Below are positions 31,501 through 39,750 of a DNA stretch of 64,000 nucleotides, piece after piece. Made by a program: the position numbers and the translations under genes. How positions within the stretch are numbered: position 1 is the stretch's first letter; the number at the start of each line of letters is the position of its first letter. The notes below the pieces were generated by a model. That model was not told where the DNA came from, ran no database searches, and saw only the letters and a list, made by a program, of their open reading frames with translations. Origin of the DNA: Nigrospora sphaerica (taxonomy: Eukaryota > Ascomycota > Sordariomycetes > Amphisphaeriales > Apiosporaceae); NCBI GenBank assembly GCA_018287875.1, contig JAGVVL010000018.1, positions 3,216,501 to 3,280,500 on the forward strand, in the 5' to 3' direction.

Positions 31501-33517
31501 ACAAGTCAATGATTTGACTGGCGTTGTCGTAAGGATTGATGATGACGCTACCGGCCTTCAAGTGCTTCTGGCACGACGGGACCGCCACTTGGATCGCACA
31601 GAGAGGCAGTACGACGAGAACACCGGACAACGTATCTACGAACGCTTCGAGGCTCCGGTGGACGAGGATGCTGACGAAGAACTGCTTGAGGAGCAAGGAT
31701 ATCGAACACTTACCTTTGCCGACATGATGGAGCCCAAGATCCTCCAGGAACCCCTAACGCAGGACGAGTCTAGTGGAGAGCCACAGATTTTGTCAACAGA
31801 GAAAGATGTCGAAGCCGAGCAAGCCTCCGCGGAGCCGAACGCGACATCACAGGACGAGTTGAGCGAGGTGTCCAGGGCACGTTCTTCCGGGGGCATCGAG
31901 GAGTCCGATGCCATCAAGGACGCGCAAATAAATCAGACAACGGGCTTCGACGAGACCTTTGAGGGGTTTGGAGATGGCGCCCCACATGAGCAGTCCACGC
32001 ATGTCCAAACCGCGACACACGAAGTCCCCATCCCAGATGAGCATATCCCCAACAGTCCGACTCCCACGTCTGCTCCCGGAGCAGCCGAAGTTTCCGACGG
32101 TCAGCCGGTTCCAGGTCTTGCGTCTGCCGAGGTATCAATGTCTGACATCTCGCAGATCCATAGCCCTTCCCGCCCGCTTTGCCACGAAACGACGCATCAA
32201 AGTATAGACTCGGCTTTGATCCAGCCAACTGGCACAGAGCTTCCCCTGGGCGATCCCCAGCTTGCTACCGATGATCCGAACCCCTCCACTGCGCCTCGCA
32301 AAGCTTCCACTGAGTCCGATTCTTCTGCTACACCCCAGTTTGCGATGTCTGTTGTTGCGACTGCCTCGGATGCGCCCAGTTACGGGCTGAGCATCCATGA
32401 ACGGGACTCGCATGAGCCCAATTGCGCCCCCGCCCAAGAAGAATCCTCGGCGCCCAGCCATTTCAACGAGATTACCGATTTCCTGACGGGCACCCCCAGG
32501 GTCACCTATCCTACATTTTCGGCGGCTTCTTCCTCTCCAGGCAGTCTTCTTAGCGGTCGGCAGCCGGATAACACGTTGGGCATGGATCCCGCTGAACCCG
32601 AGTCTTTCAGGGGCACCACCGAAGACGAAGCTGGCCACGGAGGCTGGTCTCTCGGGGAGGAGCAGTCCATGCCGATGGAAGAAGATGGAACTCCCACCAA
32701 ACTCACAAGCATCGCCGACAGTCAGGTGGAAAAGAGCATGCAAACGAAAGCAGGGTCGGCTAAGACCACCGACTCGCCTAGCTCCTTGTCGTCGTTTAAT
32801 ACCGTCTGGTGCACTGCAGCCAGCTCGCGCAACACTCTGAGCCCTTCAAGGGGCAAATCCGTACCATTGCACCGAACACAACAGTCACAGGCCTTCAAGG
32901 ACGGCGATCAAGAGTATCTAGAGGCCATGCGAAGACTTGACGACCTAACGGGGGAGGATGAGTCAGACCCCAACCTAATACAGAAGGAGCAGTCGAGAAT
33001 TGGAACCCAGCCGTCTCCCTCCGCGAATGATGAAGCCAACTCCAGTCCTGAAGCCGACAACATGTCCACCCTACGCTCTCGATCGCAAGCCGCCCTCAAC
33101 ATATCTCCGCCCCCACCTTCACGCAAGCGGCGCAAGCGGGGTCGGAAACCTCCCCAACCACCGCAGTCATCCATCCCCGCTGGCTCGCAGGTTTTCGAGA
33201 TTAACTCCGATTCGGATGAGCCCAAGTTCACCGAAATCTATGCCGACGAGGACGTCGACGCTACGTACTCGCCCGCGACTGAATCCAGCCCTCACCTGGA
33301 TGGCTCCGGCTGGGTCCCAAAACCGAAGAAGAAGCAGTGGTTGACGAGAAACTCCACAGCGCCTCTGGGCCAGGATCCGCAGGATGATACCAAGGTAACA
33401 GAGCCGGTAGTGCCCGCCAGCAGCTCGCAAATGGCTAGCGGCCGCAAGTCCAAGGAGAGTGCAGTTTCCGTGTTTAAACGCTTGACCAAGGGCCGCAAGA
33501 CTAGTGCTAGATTTTAG
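28583..33517 (+). CDS. Large acidic nuclear protein, coilin-like layout
   Basis: One uninterrupted frame of 1644 aa starting at gacATGTCGCCC. The N-terminus (about 5–105) looks like a ubiquitin-type or coilin-N fold: MRLRLVVRRNCLPDANIVWP, AVELHAPDGSKFECLHFQPI, VLKEDDQVFIRPLA. A bipartite-looking NLS (PPRKRRRIGYEDEDED) follows, then long Asp/Glu/Ser-rich tracts. A CUE-like segment sits at about 286–330 (LRNIEILQAAFPSAPTAVCE). Basic patches are at about 623 (KKRNERRRLLQKMRK) and 740 (QKRRRIDLGAGRRMLFG), and a conserved-looking block at 808–850 (WREKIIYRAVECCQEGIEL). A Tudor-like region at about 950–1040 begins VKKGMVVTWKQFILSK and contains DLTGVVVRIDDDATGLQVLL. A likely SUMO-interaction motif, VFEINSDSDE, is near 1540. 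Ubiquitin-like start, disordered acidic middle and Tudor-like C-half match coilin of Cajal bodies; identity is inferred from layout only. Confidence 0.8.
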   Translation: MSPTQMRLRLVVRRNCLPDANIVWPISIENDPTIARLVEQVNDIVPLESADWGLEDYAVELHAPDGSKFECLHFQPIRSVLKEDDQVFIRPLATEEIKQRRFSGRHQISADGKHLVDGVAFGRPLLRTPRGRPPLDIPPRKRRRIGYEDEDEDDNAAADEEDEDLAPRFLTNGEEGHRNPRSVRFATDFDGVETDEDEDREEEATHKYGDHDLEQDNFGGGNSSVDDSEEDSSDDEDPDDNVDENLEDELEDLRKDGADMQGFRRGKDEPMKEAPTSTREPDLQPLRNIEILQAAFPSAPTAVCEQILQVGNHDLKYSYATLLAAFKPEMPESKLARSWKPADFGNGSANTASARTETNDSLGDEEEEAEDDEEDEVTDFVKQFDHRGLPPGSISSGTALKAMASISGGRSSNTFDGQTNSAPANLTGSKKIFDNAAPVEDEDTSSSGTSSTSSSDEDEGDAEEDSSSAEDSSTGDDTVVKKPRRGRNTSDSSDEDSDSDDSSDSGPEETSSKGGANIDRGRKRHQKTNNVSDTSSSGTSSSDAESAADDETSSSEESSGEDSGDSSSESEEEITSKVGRKIQPPPAPTSNSRPSASAKGASQSSDSTQQSQPLVPPGAGKESTKKRNERRRLLQKMRKSGQEPQKLDVRPGASQATEKELFEAKRKALLDAIASGGVEVGPRGDFNFADESVTSQRSAKRKRDDQNASQPPVDAGVQPVDGRPDEETAVSQGSSSPNSAQKRRRIDLGAGRRMLFGALGLRNPKTREDEDKLRTKLMKDVRPLANARLAESTSETPAAEDGEVGEEDPDAWREKIIYRAVECCQEGIELSEPPFPFVQRWDPQQQGHWYHKKNKRGGGNKKAQRNQSHFYEEESRGGKKRKHDRQEDWENEGCDNSYYDESQAMELNYDDVEEEVTGNDPTAEASQFTDVDDLPSLPKNLGDLAPLTPGEVKKGMVVTWKQFILSKATNWQPQVNDLTGVVVRIDDDATGLQVLLARRDRHLDRTERQYDENTGQRIYERFEAPVDEDADEELLEEQGYRTLTFADMMEPKILQEPLTQDESSGEPQILSTEKDVEAEQASAEPNATSQDELSEVSRARSSGGIEESDAIKDAQINQTTGFDETFEGFGDGAPHEQSTHVQTATHEVPIPDEHIPNSPTPTSAPGAAEVSDGQPVPGLASAEVSMSDISQIHSPSRPLCHETTHQSIDSALIQPTGTELPLGDPQLATDDPNPSTAPRKASTESDSSATPQFAMSVVATASDAPSYGLSIHERDSHEPNCAPAQEESSAPSHFNEITDFLTGTPRVTYPTFSAASSSPGSLLSGRQPDNTLGMDPAEPESFRGTTEDEAGHGGWSLGEEQSMPMEEDGTPTKLTSIADSQVEKSMQTKAGSAKTTDSPSSLSSFNTVWCTAASSRNTLSPSRGKSVPLHRTQQSQAFKDGDQEYLEAMRRLDDLTGEDESDPNLIQKEQSRIGTQPSPSANDEANSSPEADNMSTLRSRSQAALNISPPPPSRKRRKRGRKPPQPPQSSIPAGSQVFEINSDSDEPKFTEIYADEDVDATYSPATESSPHLDGSGWVPKPKKKQWLTRNSTAPLGQDPQDDTKVTEPVVPASSSQMASGRKSKESAVSVFKRLTKGRKTSARF

Positions 33518-34207
33518 GAGATTTTGGGACGTCGGTCCAACTTGGCGGCCAAAAGCATGCCTATGGAGGCGGTCACTGGACTGCGAGCTTGATTTGGTAG
33601 TTTTGTATGTGTTGGCGTGCACAGGATTTGGGTGCTTTCCGGATACCTTCCTTTGAAACCGAAAGACGTGGCATATCACCTTGCTCGGTTAGCAGACGGC
33701 TATGCAATTGATCATCATGCAATCAGATTCATCGCTGCCGTTCGTTACAAGGAGGGCCGAGTGCCGCCTACCTGACCTTCTTACTACAGTCCTGGTGAAC
33801 TCCAAGCACATGAACGTTTCTTCTTACTCTGGAACTAGGTGTCTACCAGGGACGTCTTGAGCGCCGTGCTGGGTATGTAAGTGCCACTCTGGCGTCTGAT
33901 TCCCCATTTCAACTGTCTCCGTATCACACAAGCCAGATTGTAGTCGGGGTTGGGAGGCCATGGATTCGTGGTGGGGAGTCATAATTGTCCTTTCGGAACT
34001 TAGTGGCCTCTCAACCAACCTGGATAGTGCTCACCATCTCGCAAATAGGGAGCGTTTTAGCGAGGGGGGGGGTTTACCGATTGAATTACTGGTCAGGAAA
34101 TAGAACCCGTGACTAGATTTGAAAGTACGTTGGTCGGGCCCAAAGTGGTGAAAGTGCCTGAAGGCTTTTCCTATTGAGTATATGACTCATCGGAGCTATG
34201 GGTGGCA
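33518..34207. other. Intergenic, edge of the repeat island
   Basis: This is the 3' flank of the large gene leading into repeat-rich DNA. It holds the left arm of a 19-base inverted repeat at 33885. No coding feature is supported. Confidence 0.55.
33885..33903 (+). repeat. 19-bp inverted repeat, left arm
   Basis: The 19 bases CACTCTGGCGTCTGATTCC occur in exact reverse complement at 37228–37246. The pair brackets 3.36 kb that contains the promoter-like block, the palindromic array and the phosphotransferase pseudogene. No target-site duplication is obvious, so a transposon end is only a possibility. Confidence 0.5.
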
Positions 34208-34404
34208 CCGAGACTGTAGAGTCAGTTGCTGGTTGGCGGTGAGGTATTCCTCATTCGCTTATTAGCCGAGACTATATAGACTTAGTTGCCAGTTTGGTGG
34301 TGAGGGATTGCTCATTCGCTTATTAGCTCGGCCATGGGTTGCGCCGAGACTATATGGACTTAGTCGCCAGTTTGGTGGTGAGGGATTTCTCATTCGCCTA
34401 TTAG
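34208..34404 (+). repeat. Three tandem 58–61-bp units
   Basis: Units begin 'ccgagact' and end 'tattag' at 34208–34265, 34266–34326 and 34344–34404. Copies 2 and 3 are nearly identical over 61 bases. A 17-base spacer ('ctcggccatgggttgcg') precedes the third and, in altered form, the first. They end about 100 bases upstream of a TATA-like box, like promoter-proximal repeats. Confidence 0.8.
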
Positions 34405-34506
34405 CTCAGCCACCGACGGCGGATACACGACGCGTTGGGTATTTACGGCACGTTGGCCGCTAAGCCAACAACGGGGCTCGTAAACGATCGGAGAGGGATA
34501 CGAAGG

Positions 34507-34514
34507 TATAAAAG
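34507..34514 (+). promoter_or_regulatory. TATA-like box before a pyrimidine-rich leader
   Basis: TATAAAAG is followed at the usual distance by a CT-rich tract (34520–34575), as in fungal Pol II core promoters. No protein-coding frame starts downstream; the transcript would run into the hairpin and the palindromic array. Function is inferred. Confidence 0.4.
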
Positions 34515-34570
34515 CCTGTCCTCCCTCCCCTCTCGTCTGTCCTCCAACTCTTCCTTCTCATCCATCTCCT

Positions 34571-34659
34571 CTCCACAAAGGGGGTTTCCAGCGCTTCGGA
34601 CCTAAAACGCTGTAAAGGGGGTTTTCCGGGTCCAGCCTAGGAGAACCCCCTTTGTGGAG
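34571..34659 (+). repeat. Perfect 16-bp inverted repeat, hairpin-capable
   Basis: CTCCACAAAGGGGGTT at 34571–34586 is the exact reverse complement of 34644–34659, with a 57-base loop. The loop carries a further copy of 'aaagggggttttcc'. In RNA this would form a stable stem just downstream of the TATA-like box. Confidence 0.75.
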
Positions 34660-34756
34660 CCCAGGAAGGAGGAGAGAGGAGGATGGGGGGTACCTCCCTT
34701 TCCCCCGTCCACCTCTCACACCCCTTCCTTTCTTTTTTTTTTTCTCTTTCGCTGTC

Positions 34757-35655
34757 TTCTTTGCCTCTAGTGAGGGACCCGAGTAGTTGACTCGGGCAAA
34801 GAAGCCTTATGGCAAGAAGTCTTGCGGTAAGAAGTCTTGCGGCAAGAAGCCTTACGGCAAGAAGTCTTCTTTGCCTGTAGTGAAGGGACCTAGCAAGAAG
34901 CCTTGCGGTCTTCTTTTGAGTAGTTTATTCGGACAAAGAAGTCTTGCGCTCTTTGTCTCTAGCGAGGGACCTGGCAAGAAGCCTTGCAGTTTTCTCTAGT
35001 GAGAAACCCTCGGGCAAAGAAGCCCTGCTCTTATTTGCTTCTCGTGAGGAACCCGAGTAGTTTACTCGGGCAAAGAAGTCTTCTTTGCCTCTCATGAGGG
35101 ACCTGAGCAGTTGACTCGGTTAAAGAAGCCTTGCACTCTTTGCCTGTAGTGAAGGGACCTAGCAAGAAGCCTTGCAGCAAGAAGTCTTGCGGTCTTCTTC
35201 CGGGTAGTTTACTCGGGCAAAGAAGCCTTGCTGTCTTCTTTACCTCTAGTGAGGGACCAGAGTACTTACTCGGGCAAAGAAGCCTTGCTCTTCTTTGCTT
35301 CTCGTGAAGGACCCGAGAAGTTGACTACCTCTAGACCCGAGTGATTTGCTTGGGTAAAGAAGCCTCGCAAAGAAGCCTTGCAGTCTTCTTCCCGAGTAAA
35401 CCACTCGAGTCCCTTACCAGAGGTAAACCGCTCGTGTTCTTCACTGGAGGCAAACAAGACTGCAAGGCTTCTTCATAAGGCTTCTTCATAAGGCTTCTTC
35501 ATAAGGCTTCTTGATAAGGCTACTTTATAAGGCTTCTTTACCCGAATGGACTACTCGAGTAAACCGCTCGGGTTCCTCGCTAGGTAAATAAGACGGCAAA
35601 GCCCCTTTTATTTGCCTTTAGCAAGGGACCCGAGTGGTTTACTCAGGTAAAGAAG
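34757..35655 (+). repeat. Palindrome-rich minisatellite array
   Basis: About 0.9 kb of degenerate copies of a unit of roughly 50–60 bases. The core words are 'ttgcctctagtgaggg', then the near-palindrome ACCCGAGTAGTTTACTCGGG, then 'caaagaagccttgc'. From about 35385 the copies run in the opposite orientation (cccgagtaaaccactcgag, ...gcaaggcttctt), and after 35620 they turn back, so the array is itself a large imperfect inverted repeat. The 5' part has 15-base 'aagaagtcttgcggc' sub-repeats. A pyrimidine tract ending in CTCTAG just before the array looks like a 3' splice site. One short frame reads KKPYG/KKSCG repeats but is judged non-coding. Confidence 0.85.
35464..35538 (+). repeat. 13-bp tandem repeat inside the array
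   Basis: Five to six copies of 'aaggcttcttcat' with small changes, all in the inverted part of the array. They match the reverse complement of the 'aagaagcctt' words further upstream. Confidence 0.8.
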
Positions 35656-36057
35656 TTTAGCCTACATCTGTTGTGCCGGACTCCCGTCCTTGGCCAGAGA
35701 CACCTGCAGCTTTCGGAAGCAGCACTGTGGCCAGAGAGGCAGGTGGAGTCCAGAAGCCGCACTGAAATGCTCTGTGCCGCAGCAGACGCGACGGGGCAGT
35801 TCTCAGAGAAGGCTGGAGCGGTTTTTCTCGCAAGACCAAGAGCTCGTTGACTGCTTCCCAGCCATGATGTCGGGCCCCCTATAGCCAAACTCAATCCTCA
35901 CCGGATGCTACCCGGCGCAGCGACGATGTATGCACCTTACGGTAGCCCCCATCTCGACGCGATTCCGCAACGCACGAGTGGCGCTGGTGAAAATAGCAAA
36001 AATACTGGAGAACAAGACAGAACACCACTGCACAGGACTGCGCTCTCGTATTTCTAA
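35656..36057. other. Spacer between array and pseudogene
   Basis: 0.4 kb with no gene, RNA or repeat that I can support. Confidence 0.5.
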
Positions 36058-36960
36058 CTAGCTTTCCACTGTGCTACGAGACGTCATTACCTCCTTTCCG
36101 TTCCTCGATAACTCTTCCTTCCAATGTTCCCATCCAACATCTTCGTAGTTTAAAGCCCGCTGATGGCACACAAATAGACCAGCCACTTCCTTTTTCGTCA
36201 AGTACGAGCTCTCGAGACCAATACCAGTGAAGAACCTTCGCACCCTCCTGCCATGAACGACATGATAAGCAAGCTCGTCTTGGCCCTCCCCCCGCAAAAT
36301 AGTTGTCAATCGCCGTTCCTCGGCTGCTAATTCATTGGAACCTTCGTAGAAATCAGCCACCGGCCACATCATGCACGGGGAGCAGAATGCCTCAGCCCCG
36401 GAGATTGTGATGGCCCACTCCCAGTCGATCATGCCCACGATTTCATGACGGTCGTTGACTAGAACATGATCGCCCTTGTCGTCCGGGTGTTTGAGGAAGA
36501 ACTGATGGTCCTGGGAGGCGTCCCCCCAAAGGCGGTCGACAGTTTCCAAGCGTAAATGGTGGTATAGAAACACATCCATCAGGACGTTCGCATCGATCTC
36601 GCCACTAGCCGTCATGGCGAGGTACAACTCGATGATGGCTTTGTATCCCTCCAACGAGGAAGAAAACGGGCTGAGCGGGTCGGCCCCTGACCAGAATACC
36701 GACGGCAATGCAAGACCCTGGACACTGGCTTCGTGTTCGTCGCAGGAGACAAAGGACGCCATCTCAGAGAACGGATGCTTCCTGATTTTAATGAATGTTT
36801 CTGCCAGTTGCTGTGCAATCATCTCTTTCCGGTCGCTAGTCGCTGCTTGCCAATCTAATAGTTTCGCATCGAGTTCCTCCATCAGGATGTAGCTAACTGG
36901 TGCCGAGTTCTTCGGGTCGGATTCACATATCCAGTCGAAAACTTAGGAGTGGGAATGGTG
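36058..36960 (-). pseudogene. APH/choline-kinase-fold phosphotransferase, decayed
   Basis: An open frame of about 275 codons carries the C-terminal two thirds of a fungal aminoglycoside-phosphotransferase-like kinase. The Brenner-type catalytic segment DDKGDHVLVND is followed by the metal-site equivalent VGMIDWEWA, then CSPCMMWPVADF. Similarity continues upstream of its first ATG: APVSYILMEELDAK is preceded in frame by FDWICESDPKNS. A one-base deletion then shifts the frame (cctaa|gttttc, where AAG-GTT is expected), and before it QHTTIPTPK follows a TAG where CAG or AAG is expected. The ATP-binding N-lobe is missing. In fungi this family is large and mostly of unknown substrate, and the name does not imply drug resistance. 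It lies inside the repeat island between the inverted-repeat arms. Confidence 0.75.
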
Positions 36961-37227
36961 GTGTGCTGCTAGAGGTAGAGTTGAGTACGAGGCCCAATCA
37001 TCCTGGGGTAATCAGTGATTACGATTCAGCTTTTAGCAAATGCATTACGGACCTCGGGGTCGGGGCAAGTGTGCCATGGTTTTAGTCGATGTATCCGACA
37101 GAGATGTCTGTCGCAGAGTAAGCAATCTCCTGGTCTTTGCGCGGCCGCATCTTCGCAGCCTTCCCACCCACATGGCCACATGGGCATTGATACGTGACTG
37201 AACCGAGCACGAAGGCGGTTGCGCTAA

Positions 37228-37246
37228 GGAATCAGACGCCAGAGTG
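37228..37246 (-). repeat. 19-bp inverted repeat, right arm
   Basis: GGAATCAGACGCCAGAGTG is the exact reverse complement of the left arm at 33885. Sequences just inside the two arms do not match further, so only the 19 bases are shared. Confidence 0.5.
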
Positions 37247-37389
37247 AGCCGAACGGTGAGAAAGGAGCAAACTGGACCTGTGAGTATACATGTTCCCCCT
37301 GCATGTAATGCACGAAGCTTGTTTTTGGTCGAACTTCAAACTCATGCCCTTGCCTGCTATCATTTGGTCCAAGTCACGCCGTGTGTTTC

Positions 37390-38483
37390 GCCATTGGCCG
37401 TCTTGGGCAGCCCTTGCTTCCTACGCTGCCCTTGCTCGCTGCGCAGCCACGCTCACTGGTCGGCTCACGTCAATCCGTCGTACGGTCTGCGATAGGCTAT
37501 GGAGCTTCAGAGTGGCACCGCCAGGTCTCGAAAAATAGAGCCAAGGCACTCAACGACGTCCAGACAGAGTGCCTCCGCAAGGTCACAGGAGCTTTTAAAG
37601 CCACGGCTGCCGCAGTACTAGAAACGGAAGCTTACGTGTCCCCCTTAGACACGTGGCTCAACAGAAGGGTGGCGGCATCGGAAGAGAGGCTCCAACAGCC
37701 GCGCATCGCGTCACTTATCCAAGCAAGTTGTGACAAGGCGGCCAGATGGATCCTAACAAGGCCGACTCGACGGCGCAGACTAAAAGGTCCGGAAGTCCCC
37801 GACCGCAAGAAGTGGCTAGACGAATGGCTAGCGGGAGACTCGGCGAGCAAGGCTGAGGAGAGAGATTGGCTCCAGAGATGGCAAAAAACGCAGCAAAATC
37901 GAACAGCACGAGCCCCGGCAGCAACTAAGATGCCGCCAGACAAGCACGTCCTCAAGCTCCATAAGGGACTCCATAAGGCCGAGAGCTCCATCCTCGTCCA
38001 AGCGAGGACTGGCAAGATTGGGCTGCGAGACTTCCTTTTAAGCGTAGGGTCCCAGGCTTTGACAGCCCCTGGTGCGACTGCGGTCAGGGCAGAGAGACCA
38101 TCCGGCATATCCTCGTTTTCTGCCCACGGGAAAGAGAAAGACGAGAGCACCTCGTCCAAGCTCTAGGAGGACCGATAGACACGGACAGGATGCTCGACAC
38201 CCCAGGAAAAGCAGGAATTATCGCGAGATGGCTACTCCGCTCGGGCAGGCTGGACATGTTCCAGCTTGCGAATCAACTCATGAGCTAGGAAGCGGGCACG
38301 CTGAGCCCGATCTCGGTAAGGCAGGTCAAAGAGCAGATAGAAGCGGTACGACGCAGCGGAACCTAGGTTTTTCACCCGGCCGGACGTTAGCCCGGAACGG
38401 TTTTCCTAGGCTAAGATGCGCAGGGGGTCCTCATGGCCTAGATAGGTCGCTAGGTGTAAGAATAATAAATAAATAAATAAATA
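37390..38483 (+). mobile_element. Tad1-like non-LTR retrotransposon, 3' remnant
   Basis: The remnant encodes the end of ORF2 of a fungal LINE. It begins with fragments after the polymerase core (SVVRSAIGYGASEWHRQ), then CLRKVTGAFKATAAAVLETEAYVSPLD and LHKGLHKAESSILVQARTGK. A one-base shift near 38040 leads to the terminal zinc knuckle (WCDCGQGRETIRHILVFC) in the next frame. That frame ends at an in-frame TAG (38286) inside an otherwise continuing tail (ISVRQVKEQIEAVRRSGT, stop at 38364). A 3' UTR and an (AATA)n-type tail at 38461–38483 close the copy, as usual for non-LTR elements. The 5' region, endonuclease and polymerase core are absent, as expected for 5' truncation. The copy is inactive. 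Confidence 0.85.
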
Positions 38484-39678
38484 CCTTTCCGGCCATACAA
38501 CTTGCAGAATTCCGGCATTGTCCCGCCAATTTCAACTGGTTTTTCCATTAAAAACATTCCGGGAAGGGGCCAGTCCAGCCTCTCATTTGCTACAGCTGGG
38601 ATGCTAATAGGATATCATTGCGCCATGATTACTGGTGCATTGCTTAGCTACTTCAGCCCTGGATTCGAACCACCCAATCTACAAGACAACTGTCAAGACA
38701 ATATGTATAGACGCGGCTACCAAGGGATGTTCTGAATATTTCGGAAGAAGCTCCCCTGTACGCGGCTGTCTATACAAAGCTCCTTTGAACCTCTTATAAA
38801 ATCTGTCCTACTTCCCTTGGCTAACCAAAAAGTACACAATACTACAATTCGACCGAAGCTGAACACTTCGTTCCGGTGAAGGCTGGCCGAAAAGTGCGCA
38901 GAGTATGGATGCAATCGCTGGGCCCTCAGTAACAGTCGCTACTGTACTACGATCATGATATTTAAGGGACGATAGGGTTCTGGACATGACTGACACCGGA
39001 AACCATTGCAGCTGTTTTAAGTCTGTACCTCGGCTTATGATGTTTCCGAGTGACCATCTCGGATCTGGGTGTGTCTTCACTACAACGACAAGTCATCCAC
39101 ATACATTTGCCCGATGCTCTACAGTGCTGTTCTTCATCGGCGATGCATTACGATTTCTGATGCCCTATGGAGTCTTCCTGGTATCTAGTAAGGTACCCGA
39201 GTAGTTCGCTGGGGCAAAGAAGCTGCGCCGCTTTTGCATGAGGGCAGACAGAGGTGTGTCCGTATGGGGGTTTCCTTTCCCCCAGTGAATGGCGGGCCTC
39301 CAGCGCAAAGACCCGTCTGCCACGCTACTTCGAGGCTGCTGGGAAGGAAGAGGTCTTGATCCACACATCGAATGCTCTTCAACTCATGGGTCCAGTGGCG
39401 GGCTTTTCAATCGTGCAAAAGCATATCCCATGAGGGAAATCAAGGCCAATAATCAGATATTTCCGCCACAACTCACAAAAAGTGTAGAGAATTCAATCGT
39501 GGGTGTCTGAGCTAAACGGTCTCGCGCCTCCAAACAAGCCCAGCAAGTGTCTCAAAAAAAGGCAAAGCCAACGACGGCACAAGTATAGAGGCCATCGCAA
39601 CTGCCCTTTGTTAGAAAGTTACTTGGAGATGGGATGTTCAAAAAGGGGAGGTCTAGAGGGACAAAAAGCAAAATGAAT
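38484..39678. other. Intergenic, repeat island
   Basis: 1.2 kb without a supported gene. It includes one isolated copy of the array unit at 39181. The composition is more AT-rich than the gene-bearing parts, consistent with old mutated DNA. Confidence 0.5.
39181..39245 (+). repeat. Isolated copy of the palindromic array unit
   Basis: 'ctagtaaggtacccgagtag' followed by 'ttcgctggggcaaagaagc' matches the unit of the 34.8–35.6 kb array. It shows that the unit is dispersed and not confined to one array. Confidence 0.65.
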
Positions 39679-39750
39679 CTCTCTGGCGGGGAATTGAACC
39701 CCGGTCTCGAGCGTGACAAGCTCGCATACTGACCACTATACTACCAGAGA
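39679..39750 (-). tRNA. tRNA-Asp (GUC)
   Basis: A 72-nt tRNA without an intron. The acceptor stem TCTCTGG pairs with CCAGAGA and is followed by discriminator G. The A-box region reads TAGTATAGTGGTCAGTATG. The anticodon loop is CTTGTCACG with anticodon GTC at 39715–39717, flanked by a 5-bp stem. The T arm CGGGGTTCAATTCCCCG is perfectly paired with a standard B box. It closely matches fungal tRNA-Asp. tRNA genes are common insertion neighbours for retroelements; the LINE remnant ends 1.2 kb away. Confidence 0.97.

Noticed and set aside
34787..34999. Frame reading KKPYGKKSCGKKSCG repeats, possible small repeat protein
   Set aside because: The repeat continues out of frame and reverses orientation later; best explained as a minisatellite.
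34757..35655. CRISPR-like array
   Set aside because: Repeats are degenerate, contiguous and change orientation, with no unique spacers; the host is a eukaryote.
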